A stretch of DNA of 64,000 nucleotides from Berberis thunbergii (GCA_003290165.1 QNQO01000448.1:310001-374000), one strand, 5' to 3'; numbered from the stretch's first letter, positions 11,731 through 22,912 are shown. Numbers and translations are program-made. The notes: generated by a model from the letters alone, not told the origin.

Positions 11731-12201
11731 TGTCACGGACTAGTAATCCGTGCGGCACTAGTTATCCAATCCACTAGTAAGCCTATGAGTAGTTACTTTG
11801 ACGGGCACAAATATTAACTTGAGAATGCACAATATCAATCTGTAGACAATATAACAATGCACAATAGTCAGTAAAAGCTCTCATTCACATTCAATAGGTT
11901 ACAATGGGGAGGAACGTTCGGAAGGACGTTGCTCAAGACTAGTTCGATGCTATCGATCGAAGAGAATACAAGTTTGAAGTTGAAAAGCAATGCAAAGAAA
12001 ATAATAAAAATGCTAGCGGTACAGTCTGGCCCGACTATGCAATGGAGGCAACACGTCCTCACAGTCAAGAGCTCAAACCTTCCCCCTATAATATAGATGC
12101 TAAGCATTTGGGCACTTTTCAAAAGGGAACATTGAGTTTTGAGACCATTAGACATTGAGTTTTGAGACCATTAGGATGGCCTCTGACCTTGAGTCCTTAC
12201 A
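11731..12201 (-). repeat. 3' LTR of the chromovirus
   Basis: On the element strand it begins TGTAAGGACTC and ends AGTCCGTGACA. It contains a directly duplicated 24-bp unit around ACATTGAGTTTTGAGACCAT at about 12129-12176. It is preceded on the element strand by a purine-rich tract GTGTGGGAGAG (12202-12212), which overlaps the end of the polyprotein gene. Confidence 0.95.
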
Positions 12202-12212
12202 CTCTCCCACAC

Positions 12213-15200
12213 TCAATTCGCTGACGCCCTCGCAGCGAACTTTTCCAAGTACTCTTCCAGCTTTGAGAGGTATGGCAGTAGATGCTCGACTGGCTCCCAA
12301 CTGATTTCTGAAGGAGGTTCATCCTGCCACTTGACCAAATACTCTCTATCCGGGCCTGTGTTGTTGATGAGACGGTCAGCTAAGATTTCTTCCACTTCTC
12401 GATCTGGCTTAGTAGGATGTTTAGGCAATGCTCGGGTAGAGACATTTCTTGTGGGATCAGCGGCATCGGCATGGTAGGACTTCAAGTTACTTGCATGGAA
12501 GACAGGATGGGTGAAGCGGAGCCAATGTGGTAACTTGACGCGGTAGGAGACTTTGCCAACTCTCTCAATAATCTGTACCGGTCCCTCATACTTGCGAAAC
12601 AAATTGTTGTGTGCTCTAGCCGTCCGTTTATACTTGTTGAACATATCTAACTTCACCAAAACCAAGTCCCCGACTTCAAAAGGATCGATTCGTCGCTTCT
12701 TGTCCGCCCATTTCTTCATGTGACGGGAGGCTTTCTCAAGATAGGCTCGAGCAACTTCAATGTTTTTCTGCCAGGCTTTGACAAATTCAAGAGCTCTGGG
12801 GCTGGGTCCTTGGTATCCGGTCAGCACGGTATGTGGTGTCAATGGTTGCTGACCGGTGACTAACTGAAAGGGGCTGGAGTGAGTAGCTGAGCTCTTTTGT
12901 AAGTTGAAACAGAATTGTGCAACATCAAGTAGTCCCACCCAATTTTTCTGGTTTGCACTTACAAAATGGCGAAGATATTCTTCAAGCATAGAGTTAAAGC
13001 GCTCAGTCTGTCCGTCGGATTGGGGATGTTGGCTTGTTGACATATTAAGTTTGGATCCCAAGAGCTTGAACAACTCCTTCCAGAACTTTCCTGTGAAGCG
13101 AGCATCACGGTCGCTAACAATGTTTTCGGGCAGTCCCCAATACTTAACGACATGCTTGAGGAACAATTGCGCCGTATCTTCGGCTGTGCAAGTCAGTCCG
13201 GTTGGCACAAATGTCACATATTTTGAGAATCGGTCGACAACTACAAGGATACTTCTGAAATCCTCCACTTTCGGTAACCCCGTAATGAAGTCCATAGAAA
13301 CACTTTCCCAAGGGCGAGTTGGAACAGGCAGAGGCTCGAGTAAGCCTACTGGTCGATCTCTTTCAACCTTATCTTGCTGGCAAATAAGGCAGGTTCGAAC
13401 ATAGGCCATTACATCTTCCTGTATCTGTGGCCAATAGTACCCCCTCTCTAGCAATGCAAGTGTTCGTCTCCAACCTGGATGTCCCGCCCAATGGGTGTCA
13501 TGGCATTCTCTCAAAAGTTCTTTCCTCAGACCAGAAGCTCTCGGAACATAGAGGCGATTACCAGTGGTGAGTATTGCTCCATCTTTTATCCAGAACCGTC
13601 GAGTTTTGCCCTGCTTGATCAACTCTGTAATCGCCTTCGCTTGTGGATCGGTCTGTAGACCGACTTTGATCTTCTCCAAGATGGTGTGGCTCGGACCGGT
13701 ATGGGTTAGCACTGCAAGGTCCGCCCTTCTACTGAGTGCATCAGCTACATTGTTAGTGCGCCCTGGCTTGTATTCCAATACTAAGTCAAATTCTGCTAAT
13801 TTTTCCTGCCATCGAGATTGCTTGGAGGTGAGCATCTTCTGAGTAAGAAAATGGCTTGCCGCAGCATTATCCGTTTTAACAAGAACTTGAGATCCCAAGA
13901 GGTAGTGTCTCCACACCCGTAAACAATGTACAATGGCTAGCAATTCCTTTTCCTGAGCTGAGTAACGAGACTCTGTATCATTCAACTTTCGACTCTCATA
14001 TGCTACCGGGTGACCATCTTGAAGTAAAACTCCCCCTAAGGCATAATCAGATGCATCTGTTTGTACTTCAAAGGGCTTAGTGATGTCTGGCAAGGCCAAT
14101 ACTGGATCTTTCACCACGGCCGATTTCAAGTCTTGGAATGAAGCTTCACACTGCCTATCCCATTCCCATGTTCGGTCGTGCTTCAACAAATTTGTTAGGG
14201 CAACAACTCTTTTAGAGTAGTCCCTTATGAAGCGACGATAATAGTTTGCAAGTCCAAGGAAAGAACGTAGTTGAGATACGTTCTTGGGAGAGTTCCAATC
14301 ATGGATTGCCTTGACTTTCTCCATGTCCATCCGAATCTTGCCATTCCCAATAACATGACCCAAGAAATTGATCTGGGTCTGGCCGAATGAGCACTTTTCC
14401 TTCTTGACAAAGAGATGATTATCCCTAAGGATTTGGAACACTTCTCGCAAATGATGTAGGTGTTCTTCTATAGTCCCACTATAAACCACAATGTCGTCAA
14501 GATAGACAACTACAGACTTGTCCAGAAGGTGACGAAACAGGCCATTCATAAGGGTGCAAAATGTAGCTGGAGCATTGGTCAAGCCGAAGGGCATTACTAG
14601 GAACTCATAAGACCCATATCTAGTAGAACAAGCAGTTTTGGGTTCATCACCAGCAGCAATGCGGACCTGATGGTAACCTGATCTCAAGTCGAGTTTTGTG
14701 AAGTATCTGGCGGATCCAAGTTGGTCGAATAAATCTGCAATGAGCGGCAGCGGGTACTTGTTCTTTATAGTGACTTTGTTCAAGGCTCTATAATCGACAC
14801 AAAGGCGAAGACTGCCATCATGTTTCCGCTGAAAAAGAACAGGTGCTCCATAAGGTGCTTTAGAGGGCCGAATGAATCCCGACTCCAACAAGCCATCTAG
14901 TTGTGTTCTCAATTCAGTCAGCTCTGGAGGGCTCATGCGATATGGACTACGTGCAGGTGGCTTGGCTCCAGGGACTAACTCAATTTCGTGATCAATGAGC
15001 CTTCTGGGAGGTAGATTCTTTGGCAATTCATTCGGCATCACTTCGCTGAAATCAGCAATAACTTGGGCAATTTCTTCAGGGATTTTGCTAGTATCATCTT
15101 CCATCTCTAGCTTCGCCACAGCTAAGTATGTATCTTCTCCTTTGGCCAAGCCCCTCTTGACTTGGAGCGCCGTCAATATTCTATCATGAGTTGTTGGTCG

Positions 15201-16853
15201 AATTGAGGTTGGGACAATGCGTAGTCTGGGTCCGAAAAACCCCAAGGAGTCCATGAAAGGTAATGGTCCTGCTGCAGCTCCTCGGAAGAATTCTTGGCCA
15301 AGAATCACCTTAAAATCATCAAGTGGAACGGCCAAGAAGTTTGATCTTCCTTCCCATGGACCAACCTGTAGTGGCACAGCTCTAGCCATACCCTTGATAG
15401 AGATTGCCTCAGAGTTGACAGCTTTCAACTTACCCACATCTCCTTCTAAGTTCAGACCCACACGTCTAGCTTCATCTGGGGCAATAAAATTGTCTGTCGC
15501 TCCGGAATCCAACAATGCTTGGGAGGGGAACCCATTGATAGTGATGTCGATGTATTGTAAAGCCTTCTTGTGTGGATGCTCATACATTTCTCCTTTGACG
15601 GCATTGAGCTTGCGTAGAGCTCCCATTTGGGAGGTCTCACTGTTGGTGGGGTTCGAGCTCGATGCGGTCTGGTTAGAAGGTTCTGCTTGAAGCAAGGACA
15701 TTAATGAGTGTAGAGCTGGTTTGGATGGACATTTGCCTGTTGGGTGATCTCTACTATTGCAAAGAATGCATGGGGCAGGGGCAGATGGTCTCCACTGCCC
15801 AGAGTAGTTTTGCCCTCCTTTGTTGTTATAATTTGAGTTGCTGGAGCTGGCATTCCAATTTTTGTTGGAACTCCAATTCTGATTGGACGGCCGAGAATTA
15901 TAGTTTCCTCGGTTCTGACTTGAGTTTCCCCAATTTTGGTGAGGTGAGCGAGCATTCGACCCTGAGCTTGAATTGGTACTGCCAGTTCTAGCTGTGGAGT
16001 GATTGAGCGAAGTGGATCCAGTCATGGGCATATAATCACCAAACCTTTCTGCTGCCGCAATTGCACTTGTAATGTCTGTCACCTTCTGCCTTTGCAATTC
16101 TGCTTGTAGAAGCGGATGAGCTTGTTCCATGAAACAGAAAACTTTGTCCTTCTCAGACATGTCTCGAATATCTAGCAAGCAAGTTGAGAATTGTCGGACA
16201 TAGTCTCGAATATTGCCTGTCTGTTTGATGGTGTGGAGCTTCCTCCTTGCTAAGAAATCAGTGTTCTCAGGCAAGAATTGATTTCTGAGCTCCTTCTTGA
16301 GGTCTGCCCAAGTTCTAATAAGGATGCGACCTTCTTCCATATCTGCATATTTGGTTCTCCACCATAGCTTTGCATCACCTGCTAAGTACATGGTCGCCAT
16401 GGTAATCTTGGCTTCTTCAGATTCGGGGTTCACCGCGCGAAAATACTGCTCCAGATCAAACAAGAAGTTCTCTAACTCCTTCCCATCTCGTGCCCCAGCA
16501 TATGACTTTGGCTCGGGTACTTTCATCCTAGGGTGATCGGTCGTCCCTGTGGCCTTAGTGAGCAAGCCAACCCTTGCAAATAAGTCCTCCAACTGTAATT
16601 GGAAGTCACTCATCACCTGAGCTGTGGGGTGAGGCGACTCTTCCATTGCGACTGTTCTTCCCTCTAAGTTATCAACATGCTCAGCTAGCGAATCCACTCT
16701 GTCTGCCAGTGAAAAGAGTCCATCCAACCGACTAATCTGTTCTCCCAAAGTGTTCAACTGGTCCATTCTGCTTTCTAGTCTATGCATTCGACTGGTCTGT
16801 CGTTCCTCCATAGCGCTAAGTCGCTCATTTATTTCCTGCATCCTGGTTTGCAT
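12213..16853 (-). CDS. chromovirus Gag-Pol polyprotein, 1546 residues, intact
   Basis: This single open frame encodes the whole retroelement. Gag comes first, with a coiled-coil-like N-terminus (residues about 1-80) and a CCHC zinc knuckle [14 protein letters not shown] at 362-375. Aspartic protease follows ([12 protein letters not shown]449), then RT with the catalytic YLDD at 784-787, RNase H ([11 protein letters not shown]933), and integrase with zinc ligands H1118 to C1155/C1158 and the catalytic triad D1188, D1248, E1284 spaced D-35-E. A C-terminal chromodomain occupies about 1485-1535 (EVEEILADR...YLVKW...ISWEPVEHL). Chromodomains guide insertion to modified histones in this group. The first ATG of the frame is 29 bp inside the primer site. 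All catalytic residues are present, so function is plausible. Confidence 0.95.
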   Translation of the reverse strand: MQTRMQEINERLSAMEERQTSRMHRLESRMDQLNTLGEQISRLDGLFSLADRVDSLAEHVDNLEGRTVAMEESPHPTAQVMSDFQLQLEDLFARVGLLTKATGTTDHPRMKVPEPKSYAGARDGKELENFLFDLEQYFRAVNPESEEAKITMATMYLAGDAKLWWRTKYADMEEGRILIRTWADLKKELRNQFLPENTDFLARRKLHTIKQTGNIRDYVRQFSTCLLDIRDMSEKDKVFCFMEQAHPLLQAELQRQKVTDITSAIAAAERFGDYMPMTGSTSLNHSTARTGSTNSSSGSNARSPHQNWGNSSQNRGNYNSRPSNQNWSSNKNWNASSSNSNYNNKGGQNYSGQWRPSAPAPCILCNSRDHPTGKCPSKPALHSLMSLLQAEPSNQTASSSNPTNSETSQMGALRKLNAVKGEMYEHPHKKALQYIDITINGFPSQALLDSGATDNFIAPDEARRVGLNLEGDVGKLKAVNSEAISIKGMARAVPLQVGPWEGRSNFLAVPLDDFKVILGQEFFRGAAAGPLPFMDSLGFFGPRLRIVPTSIRPTTHDRILTALQVKRGLAKGEDTYLAVAKLEMEDDTSKIPEEIAQVIADFSEVMPNELPKNLPPRRLIDHEIELVPGAKPPARSPYRMSPPELTELRTQLDGLLESGFIRPSKAPYGAPVLFQRKHDGSLRLCVDYRALNKVTIKNKYPLPLIADLFDQLGSARYFTKLDLRSGYHQVRIAAGDEPKTACSTRYGSYEFLVMPFGLTNAPATFCTLMNGLFRHLLDKSVVVYLDDIVVYSGTIEEHLHHLREVFQILRDNHLFVKKEKCSFGQTQINFLGHVIGNGKIRMDMEKVKAIHDWNSPKNVSQLRSFLGLANYYRRFIRDYSKRVVALTNLLKHDRTWEWDRQCEASFQDLKSAVVKDPVLALPDITKPFEVQTDASDYALGGVLLQDGHPVAYESRKLNDTESRYSAQEKELLAIVHCLRVWRHYLLGSQVLVKTDNAAASHFLTQKMLTSKQSRWQEKLAEFDLVLEYKPGRTNNVADALSRRADLAVLTHTGPSHTILEKIKVGLQTDPQAKAITELIKQGKTRRFWIKDGAILTTGNRLYVPRASGLRKELLRECHDTHWAGHPGWRRTLALLERGYYWPQIQEDVMAYVRTCLICQQDKVERDRPVGLLEPLPVPTRPWESVSMDFITGLPKVEDFRSILVVVDRFSKYVTFVPTGLTCTAEDTAQLFLKHVVKYWGLPENIVSDRDARFTGKFWKELFKLLGSKLNMSTSQHPQSDGQTERFNSMLEEYLRHFVSANQKNWVGLLDVAQFCFNLQKSSATHSSPFQLVTGQQPLTPHTVLTGYQGPSPRALEFVKAWQKNIEVARAYLEKASRHMKKWADKKRRIDPFEVGDLVLVKLDMFNKYKRTARAHNNLFRKYEGPVQIIERVGKVSYRVKLPHWLRFTHPVFHASNLKSYHADAADPTRNVSTRALPKHPTKPDREVEEILADRLINNTGPDREYLVKWQDEPPSEISWEPVEHLLPYLSKLEEYLEKFAARASAN

Positions 16854-16866
16854 TCAACAAGCTCTA

Positions 16867-16878
16867 GCTCTGATACCA
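16867..16878 (-). promoter_or_regulatory. primer binding site of the chromovirus (initiator tRNA-Met type)
   Basis: TGGTATCAGAGC on the minus strand lies two bases inside the 5' LTR. It is complementary to the 3' end of plant initiator methionine tRNA, the usual primer for many plant retroelements. Confidence 0.93.
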
Positions 16879-16880
16879 AC

Positions 16881-17351
16881 TGTCACGGACTAGTAATCCG
16901 TGCGGCACTAGTTATCCAATCCACTAGTAAGCCTATGAGTAGTTACTTTGACGGGCACAAATATTAACTTGAGAATGCACAATATCAATCTGTAGACAAT
17001 ATAACAATGCACAATAGTCAGTAAAAGCTCTCATTCACATTCAATAGGTTACAATGGGGAGGAACGTTCGGAAGGACGTTGCTCAAGACTAGTTCGATGC
17101 TATCGATCGAAGAGAATACAAGTTTGAAGTTGAAAAGCAATGCAAAGAAAATAATAAAAATGCTAGCGGTACAGTCTGGCCCGACTATGCAATGGAGGCA
17201 ACACGTCCTCACAGTCAAGAGCTCAAACCTTCCCCCTATAATATAGATGCTAAACATTTGGGCACTTTTCAAAAGGGAACATTGAGTTTTGAGACCATTA
17301 GACATTGAGTTTTGAGACCATTAGGATGGCCTCTGACCTTGAGTCCTTACA
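16881..17351 (-). repeat. 5' LTR of the chromovirus
   Basis: It is identical in length to the 3' LTR, with one base difference found. It should hold the promoter. I could not assign a TATA box with confidence: CCCCCTATAATATAG (17233-17247) is the best candidate, as CTATATTATAGG on the element strand. Confidence 0.95.
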
Positions 17352-17599
17352 CCTGGTACCATGCTTGGATGGTTTCAGGCACGTGCCACTTGATGAGGTG
17401 GCAACCTCATCAAAATCCTAAAAAAATAAAAAGGAAAAAGTGAAGAACTTGCTCCTTTCCTCTCCAAACGCAGGGAAAAGAAAATTAGGGCTCCAAACGC
17501 CACTTCTGCCACCTTCGCCTCCTCTACCTCTTCCACTTTTGCTACCTCCGCTGTCATCCTCCACGCCTCATCAAAAGCATCGACAGAGAGAAGATCCAT

Positions 17600-18790
17600 G
17601 TCAATAGGTCTTCTCCACCGTATTTCCTTCGACATCCATGTGTCATGCGCGTGTGATTGTATAGTAGTGAAGATCCATGTCAATAGGCCTGAATGTTGAA
17701 ATGATAGGGTTGGATCATGTGTTATTGTTTAGATGCTTTAGATATGAACTTGTTAGCCAGCGCAGAAACAATTAATGATATTATCTGCAAATGAAGTCCA
17801 TTTCAAGAAGTTAACACCTTTCTATTTGTTGTAAGTTAGAGGTACATTTCAAAGGAATTTATATAGAAGATCATGTGGTACCCTCTTGTGTGGTTTGAAG
17901 CAAGTAATGTCAATAGATGGTCATTGATTTCCTTGTGTATTTGAGATCATCAAAGATTTTGAATATAAGAGTTATTGCAGGTATATAATGTTGTGTAGGT
18001 CATGCCTTAGCTTATCAAAGCAGTTCTTCCTCGTTGTTTTTTTTTTCAGTCTCTGAGAATTGTTATACAATGACATTGTAACCTGAAATGGAATGTAGCA
18101 ATCCCTTGACCAACAATGGATGTCTCATTTTTTGAATGTTTATTGTTTATAACATTTGAGCTTCATTTACTGTGGTATAAAGATTACAAATAAGTTCACA
18201 GCTTTTAATATCAAATTGCATGCCTTCAATAGCATTAGCTTTCACATAATACAAATAAGTTCACAGTATTTGAATATTTGTACTCAAATACAAGTCAAAA
18301 TGTTGCAAACTAGGCTTGGTCAGTAGACACTGGTGGCAAAGTTGAGAAAACACTTACCTAGTCCTCCACAAAAAGCAGATCTGATGATAGATATTCTTTC
18401 GCCATATTGGATTCAATATGGATCATAGAAGTTGTAACAAAAAACACTCAAAATATTCTAATCATCTGGACCCCTCAGCATTTCAACTTTAACAAGATTA
18501 ATCAGAATAGAACAGAAAATGGGACGAGCCTAGAATAGAATAGAAAATGAGATGAGTCTGGTAACCTACAAACATCCAATCTATCTAAATGATAGCCATC
18601 CCACTAAATACAGAATGAGCTCAACAAATGAAAAAATCTCTCTTTTCTATTTATGAAATACAAGGCCATCTAACAGTCAATACCAAAATCAAGCATAAAA
18701 CGTTCACAAAGTAATTCAGTGAATTACTTCCACATCCAAACAAGAAAGCAGTGGAATAGGGGGTATTTGAAGAGAAGAAAGACCCATCTG
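17600..18790. other. unarmed centre of foldback F1, no gene seen
   Basis: This is ordinary AT-rich sequence between the inverted arms. A motif AGATCCATGTCAATAGG occurs twice (about 17595 and 17669). No transposase or other domain is recognised. Confidence 0.5.
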
Positions 18791-19150
18791 CATCACCATC
18801 TCTCAAATATTAACACCACCAGTGACACCTTCTCTCTGTCGATGCTTTTGATGAGGTGTGGAGAATGACAGCGGAGCTGGAGGAGGCGGAGGGTAGCAGA
18901 GGTGGAGGAGGCGGAGGATAGCAGAGGTGGAGGAGGCAGATGTGGCGTTTGGAGCCCTAATTTTCTTTTCCCTGTGTTTGGAGAGGAGAGGAGCAAGTTC
19001 TTCACTTGTTACTTTTTTTTTTGGATTTTGATGAGGTTGCCACCTCATTAAGTGGCACATGCCTGGAACCATTCAAACACGGTATCAGGCAACCTCACCA
19101 GCAGCGTAGAATTATTCATGAGAAAAATAATTTTCAATAGTGAGTGAAAC

Positions 19151-19482
19151 CTATAAAATAGGCTGAAAAATGATTGGATCAAAATTCTCTGAAGACCGTA
19201 AAAGAATCCATATTCTGACAACTTGAACTCGAAGTGCCAACATGCTTGCCTACTCGGCAAGGCTCACTTTGAGAGGTCCATTTGCATTCCCATTAGAAAT
19301 TAAAGATCTTACAAAATCTGGGAGGGAATTATATGTATCAACCATTGTGCCTAATACTATAGCTTCAGTAACCCGGACAGACGCTTTACTGACTAAAATT
19401 CTAATCTCTTTTCCATCTGGAGCCAATAATTTCAAAATAGGTTGTAAAGCGTCTTTAGCAGAGAAATCTTTGTTTTTGTGAC
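19151..19482 (-). pseudogene. ABC1K3-like pseudogene, penultimate exon
   Basis: The exon starts after GTTCAG and reads KNKDFSAKDALQPILKLLAP, SKASVRVTEAIVLGTMVDTY, NSLPDFVRSLIS, then PLKVSLAE followed by a TAG stop. It continues LRVQVVRIWILLRSSENFDP and FQPIL before a final TAG that stands where CAG would be expected, directly ahead of a GTTTCA donor. These are C-terminal features of the ABC1K3 type. Confidence 0.85.
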
Positions 19483-19618
19483 CTGAACAATTAAGTTTTC
19501 CACCCTATTCCACCTATAGATAGGCAGAAAACATCAGACCATTTATTTAATTAAGACATAAAAGAGGCAAATAAAAAACGCTCAGATATTAGTCCAAGAC
19601 GGAATAACGAGAAACTAA

Positions 19619-19874
19619 GGTTGTGTTTGGTTGCATGAAATCCTATGTCACGGGAATGCATGAGGGACCACCTAAATCTAAGCTAATTTGAACTTCAGTC
19701 ATCAATCCACCATTAGATTTTGTGATCAATGGTGGGAATGCAAGTCCCATGAACATGAGAATCACATGCTTTGCAGGGACCAAGGAGTGTGATTCTCATG
19801 TTCATGAGACTTTCATTTCCACAATTCCCTCATGAATTCCCATGTCATAGGATTTCATGCAACCAAACACACTT
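19619..19874. mobile_element. Tourist-like (PIF/Harbinger) MITE, 256 bp
   Basis: The ends TGTGTTTGGTTGCATGAAAT and ATTTCATGCAACCAAACACA are inverted repeats that extend into CCTATG, and TAA flanks both sides (19616-19618 and 19875-19877), as expected for Tourist elements. A second inner inverted repeat (CATGAACATGAGAATCACA and its complement) makes nearly the whole element fold. It lies in an intron of the kinase pseudogene. Confidence 0.87.
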
Positions 19875-19899
19875 TAAGATATTGATAATCTAAACTTGC

Positions 19900-20197
19900 C
19901 TGATAGCGACTCAACTGATGATCCTTCCACCGCATTTCTATGCATTTGGATCAGTGAGAAACTTTTTAGCAAAATAAGGATAAGAAGCAGACAGAACCTG
20001 TCAATAGGGTACCAGCTCGGCGATAGGTCTGTGGCGGATGAAATTACAACTCCAGGGTTTGAACCCTGTCAGCAACATCTAGGGTAGGAGGGTTAAGGGA
20101 TATAAAAAAAAAAATGCCAGAACCTTAAATTCTGGATCAGCAGTAAGTGCTAAACTTTCCAGGACAGCAAGTGACCTCAAGATGAGAGCATTATATG
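19900..20197 (-). pseudogene. ABC1K3-like pseudogene, exon split by a SINE
   Basis: The minus strand reads AYNALILRSLAVLESLALTA then DPEFKVLA, is interrupted by the SINE at 20000-20117, and resumes VLSASYPYFAKKFLTDPN followed by a TAG stop and a shortened, frame-disturbed tail. The SINE target duplication falls in the codons for KVL. The exon ends CAG/GCAAGT, again with GC in the donor place. Confidence 0.85.
20000..20117 (+). mobile_element. tRNA-derived SINE inside a kinase exon
   Basis: An A-box-like CCAGCTCGGCGATAGG and a B box GGGTTTGAACCC lie about 50 bp apart, followed by a tail ending in an A tract (20104-20114). CAGAACCT flanks it at 19992-19999 and 20118-20125. The element interrupts the KVL codons of the ABC1K3-like exon, so it was inserted when that sequence was already a pseudogene, or it helped make it one. 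Confidence 0.85.
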
Positions 20198-20529
20198 CTG
20201 GAAATGCAAGTAACAGGCAGAGCCAAGTGTTCTTACACCATTCCTCATGAAAAATATATGCAAAAGTTTGTCAATTCACATTATTTCTAAAAATATCTCT
20301 ATTGGGGTCTAGGACACATTAGTAGTTTTAGTGTCTCATACATAACTAACAAAATATCCCAGTTGGGAGTTTTAAGGAAAATTTTAATTTAGGTAACATA
20401 ACTCAACCAAGCCTATATTCAATATGGCATTCCAAGATCCCGTGTCCTATTATGAATTTGCAGTGAAATAGCAACTGCAAAAGTAAATTAGGCATTGATG
20501 GTCATTGTTGATTTAGAATCACGACTCGC
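20198..20529. other. kinase intron, nothing further seen
   Basis: AT-rich intron sequence between two kinase exons. No element boundary was recognised. Confidence 0.6.
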
Positions 20530-21083
20530 CATTAAATGGATATTGATATAAAACAGCACCCAAGCCATCGACAATTTTCTTGAAATTGAGCTCAGTAACA
20601 GTTGAATTACGTGCACCATCAAAGAAATTTCGAAGTGACGGCACAATAGGAGATACATCTACATCTGGCGACAGAAAATCCAAATCATAATAATCACGAG
20701 CCATGGCTTCATAATCCCAATAAACCATGTGAACAACATGACCAATGATGGCAAACCTTGCTTCTTCTGGTGTTTCACTCATCATTCCAAAGTCCAAAAA
20801 AGCAAGCTTCCCAGTAGGCATTACCAGGAGATTGCCCGGATGAGGATCTACATGAAAATATTCATACTCAAGCAGCTGCCTGAGTCTGCACTGGATACCT
20901 GTGACCAAATCCAAAACCTCCAATCCCTGTTTCTAAATGGCTTCTCGTTCATTTAGCTTGACGTCATCGATCCAGTCCATGGTCAATACTTTTCCACTGG
21001 TGTAATCCCAAAAGATATCTGGTACAACACACATCTTCCTTGTCAGCATTTACTTTTTTAAACCTCCGCGTGTTTTGCCCCTC
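20530..21083 (-). pseudogene. ABC1K3-like pseudogene, catalytic exon (HxDPHPGN, DFG)
   Basis: After an acceptor (ATGCAG/GAGG) the exon reads EGQNTRRFKKVNADKEDV, shifts frame, continues VPDIFWDYTSGKVLTMDWID, meets an in-frame TAG where relatives have glutamate or lysine (...EAI*KQG), then runs LRQLLEYEYFHVDPHPGNLL, LAFLDFGMMSETPEEARF and ELNFKKIVDGLGAVLYQYPF. The catalytic loop and metal-binding DFG are intact. The donor is ATG/GCGAGT, a GC donor or a mutated GT. Confidence 0.9.
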
Positions 21084-21307
21084 CTGCATAGACCTGTCAA
21101 AATTAAAATCCAAACCAAGAAGAAAAAGTTTTCTTATCCGTAATACCAGACAGCACGACAATGGTACCACTAGAACTGAAGTTGAAACAAATTGAGACCA
21201 GAACACATGAAATAGTCATGTTATATCCTACTATCTTAAATAGTAGATACATATAAGATACTGATCTTCAATCTAGGTAACATGTATATTTTTATGAAAT
21301 TGAGTAC

Positions 21308-22912
21308 CTAGGATGCACGGACTCGGATACGCGTGCCGTATCGGACACGGCGACTTAGTAATTTTAGAAAAACTAGGACTCGGGGACTCGACAACACGTC
21401 AATCAAACCTTATTTTTATTTTTATATTTTGTTATTAAACTATTAACATAATGTCATAACTCATAAACAATAATTTGGTTGCAGGTAGTATTGCTAGAAT
21501 ACGTATATAATTTAATTGCAACTTGCAAGTAGTAATGAAGACTGACAATTTTTTACGTGTTGCAAACTTGCCGAGTTGTAGGTAATATTGCTAGAATATT
21601 TTACGGCAAAATGGAAAAGGACAGGAGAAGAACTTACAGGAAGAGAAATACTGCATCTACCAGCTAGTAAATGAAGAGTTGAAGACAAGATAGACAACAA
21701 TCAGATCCAGATGTGATCTCCTAAAAAAAAAAACCAACCCATTGTCAGAAATTGAGTGTGGTAGGTTGATTCAAGCAGCCTTCGAAGATAATATTGTAAT
21801 AGAAGAATAATTGATTAATTAAAAACCAAGATGAATTGCTTTACTCATGCATAGACAACACTAAAAGATTGTATGGAACACGAGAGGTAGTCTGGTACAA
21901 ATAACTACAATAACTAGCATGTTTATATGATATATGTCTCTGCTTATAAGAAAGAAGCAAAGACTTGGTAGACTTGAACTGATAAATATGCACACAATTT
22001 ACATTAATATTCATGATAAAAGGCAAGCTAAAGGAGGATGCAAGTTCCATTTCATTTTCAAAATAGTAAATGTTTAGAAAAGGGACTATGGCACATGCCT
22101 GAGCAGCTTCATACTCTGGATTAAGAGTTAAATAAGGATTATCCCAGTCTCCCCATACTCCAAAGCGCTGAAAGTATTCAGAGAAATCTTGAAGTGATTG
22201 TGCACTGCTCACTGCTTACAGTTCCTTCGTTTAGATGAAGTTGAATGGTTTCTCTGCATAACAAAAAACACAGAAAGGGTCTTACAATCTCTTGGTGCTT
22301 TGGATGTGAAATTTACAGAGAAGAAAGGAGACTAAAACAGAAATCAAACCGACAGACCCACATGCATTTGAATTGAAACCAGATGAGAAGTTGAGATCTT
22401 TAGATAAGAAGAAGTGACGAGCTGAAGGACAAAGAGTGAGAGACGAACCTGAGAGATGGAGCTTCACTGCTTCAATCGGTGTCTGCTTCAGTGGGAAGCT
22501 TCTTCTTCCTCTTCAGTGAGAGACGAACTTGAGACTGAGAGATGAAGCTTCACGCGTCCGACAGTCAGTCCGACTCTGATTTCTTCCTCCTCCCTTCCTT
22601 CTTTCTCTTCTTTGTCTTCTTCATCTTCCTCTTCCTTCTTTCTTTTCTTCCTTCTATCTACAAATGGATTTGTGGTTTGAGAAAAAATAAATCGATGAGT
22701 TTAGGTCTTATATTAGGGCTTTTAATCTCGTCCGTCCGATCTTATTTAGACCTGGAAAAAAAATTATTTGCAACCGAATTCGGGCATTGTCTGGACTAGG
22801 TCAAGTTGACCGCGTGTCAGATACATGTCGACCGTGTGTCACAGGCGTATCCGTATCCGACACGCATTTTAATAGGATTCAGAGGGTTTTTCCAAGAGTC
22901 TGTGCTTCCTAG
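21308..22912. mobile_element. Pack-type DNA element carrying an isoleucyl-tRNA synthetase exon
   Basis: The ends CTAGGATGCACGGACTC and (reverse) CTAGGAAGCACAGACTC match at 15 of 17 bases. The flanks TTGAGTAC (21300-21307) and CTAAGTAC (22913-22920) could be an 8-bp duplication with two changes. GATACG/CGGACACGG-rich subterminal motifs occur at both ends. Inside is one exon of a cellular gene plus a CT-rich 5'-UTR-like tract at about 22495-22665, and no transposase. The superfamily is uncertain (hAT-like by duplication length). Confidence 0.75.
22099..22204 (-). pseudogene. captured exon of organellar-type isoleucyl-tRNA synthetase
   Basis: The minus strand reads [20 protein letters not shown] then [15 protein letters not shown], an unmistakable part of the catalytic domain of bacterial/organellar-type isoleucine-tRNA ligase, which charges tRNA-Ile. 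The exon is bounded by GAGCAG on its 5' side and by CAG/GCATGT, a GC-type donor. No other IleRS exon is visible within the element or the window. It lies inside the Pack-type element, in an intron of the kinase pseudogene, on the same strand as that gene. Confidence 0.85.

Larger units (their letters stand above)
11731..17351 (-). mobile_element. complete young chromovirus (Ty3/gypsy) LTR retrotransposon
   Basis: Two 471-bp LTRs (11731-12201 and 16881-17351), a CCTGG target duplication (11726-11730 and 17352-17356), a tRNA-Met-type primer site and one open polyprotein make this a structurally complete element. The only LTR difference I found by eye is G against A at 12095/17245. It sits 26 bp inside the left arm of foldback F1. 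It looks able to be expressed, and it is by far the youngest element in the window. Confidence 0.97.
11705..19109. mobile_element. foldback element F1 (about 1.78 kb without the chromovirus inside)
   Basis: The left arm, once the chromovirus is removed, reads CTACGCTGCTTTGTGAGG, TTGCCTGGTACCATG and so on through GGTGGCAACCTCATC. The right arm (about 18810-19109) is its inverted copy. The arms are about 280 bp and contain matching CTCTCCAAACGCAGGGAAAA-like and cysteine-triplet-like CTCC-rich tracts. The right arm has a tandem of GGTGGAGGAGGCGGAGG units (about 18865-18945). No target duplication was found. The unarmed centre (about 17600-18790) shows no gene. The superfamily is unassigned. Confidence 0.8.

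Noticed and set aside
11868..12155. 95-residue frame present twice (also 17018-17305)
   Set aside because: It lies in the LTRs of the chromovirus and is repeated only because the LTRs are. No protein family is recognised.
12904..13404. plus-strand frames opposite the chromovirus polyprotein (up to 166 residues)
   Set aside because: They are shadows of the long minus-strand coding frame.
22099..22204. functional isoleucyl-tRNA synthetase gene
   Set aside because: Only one exon of a very long protein is present, inside a transposable element.
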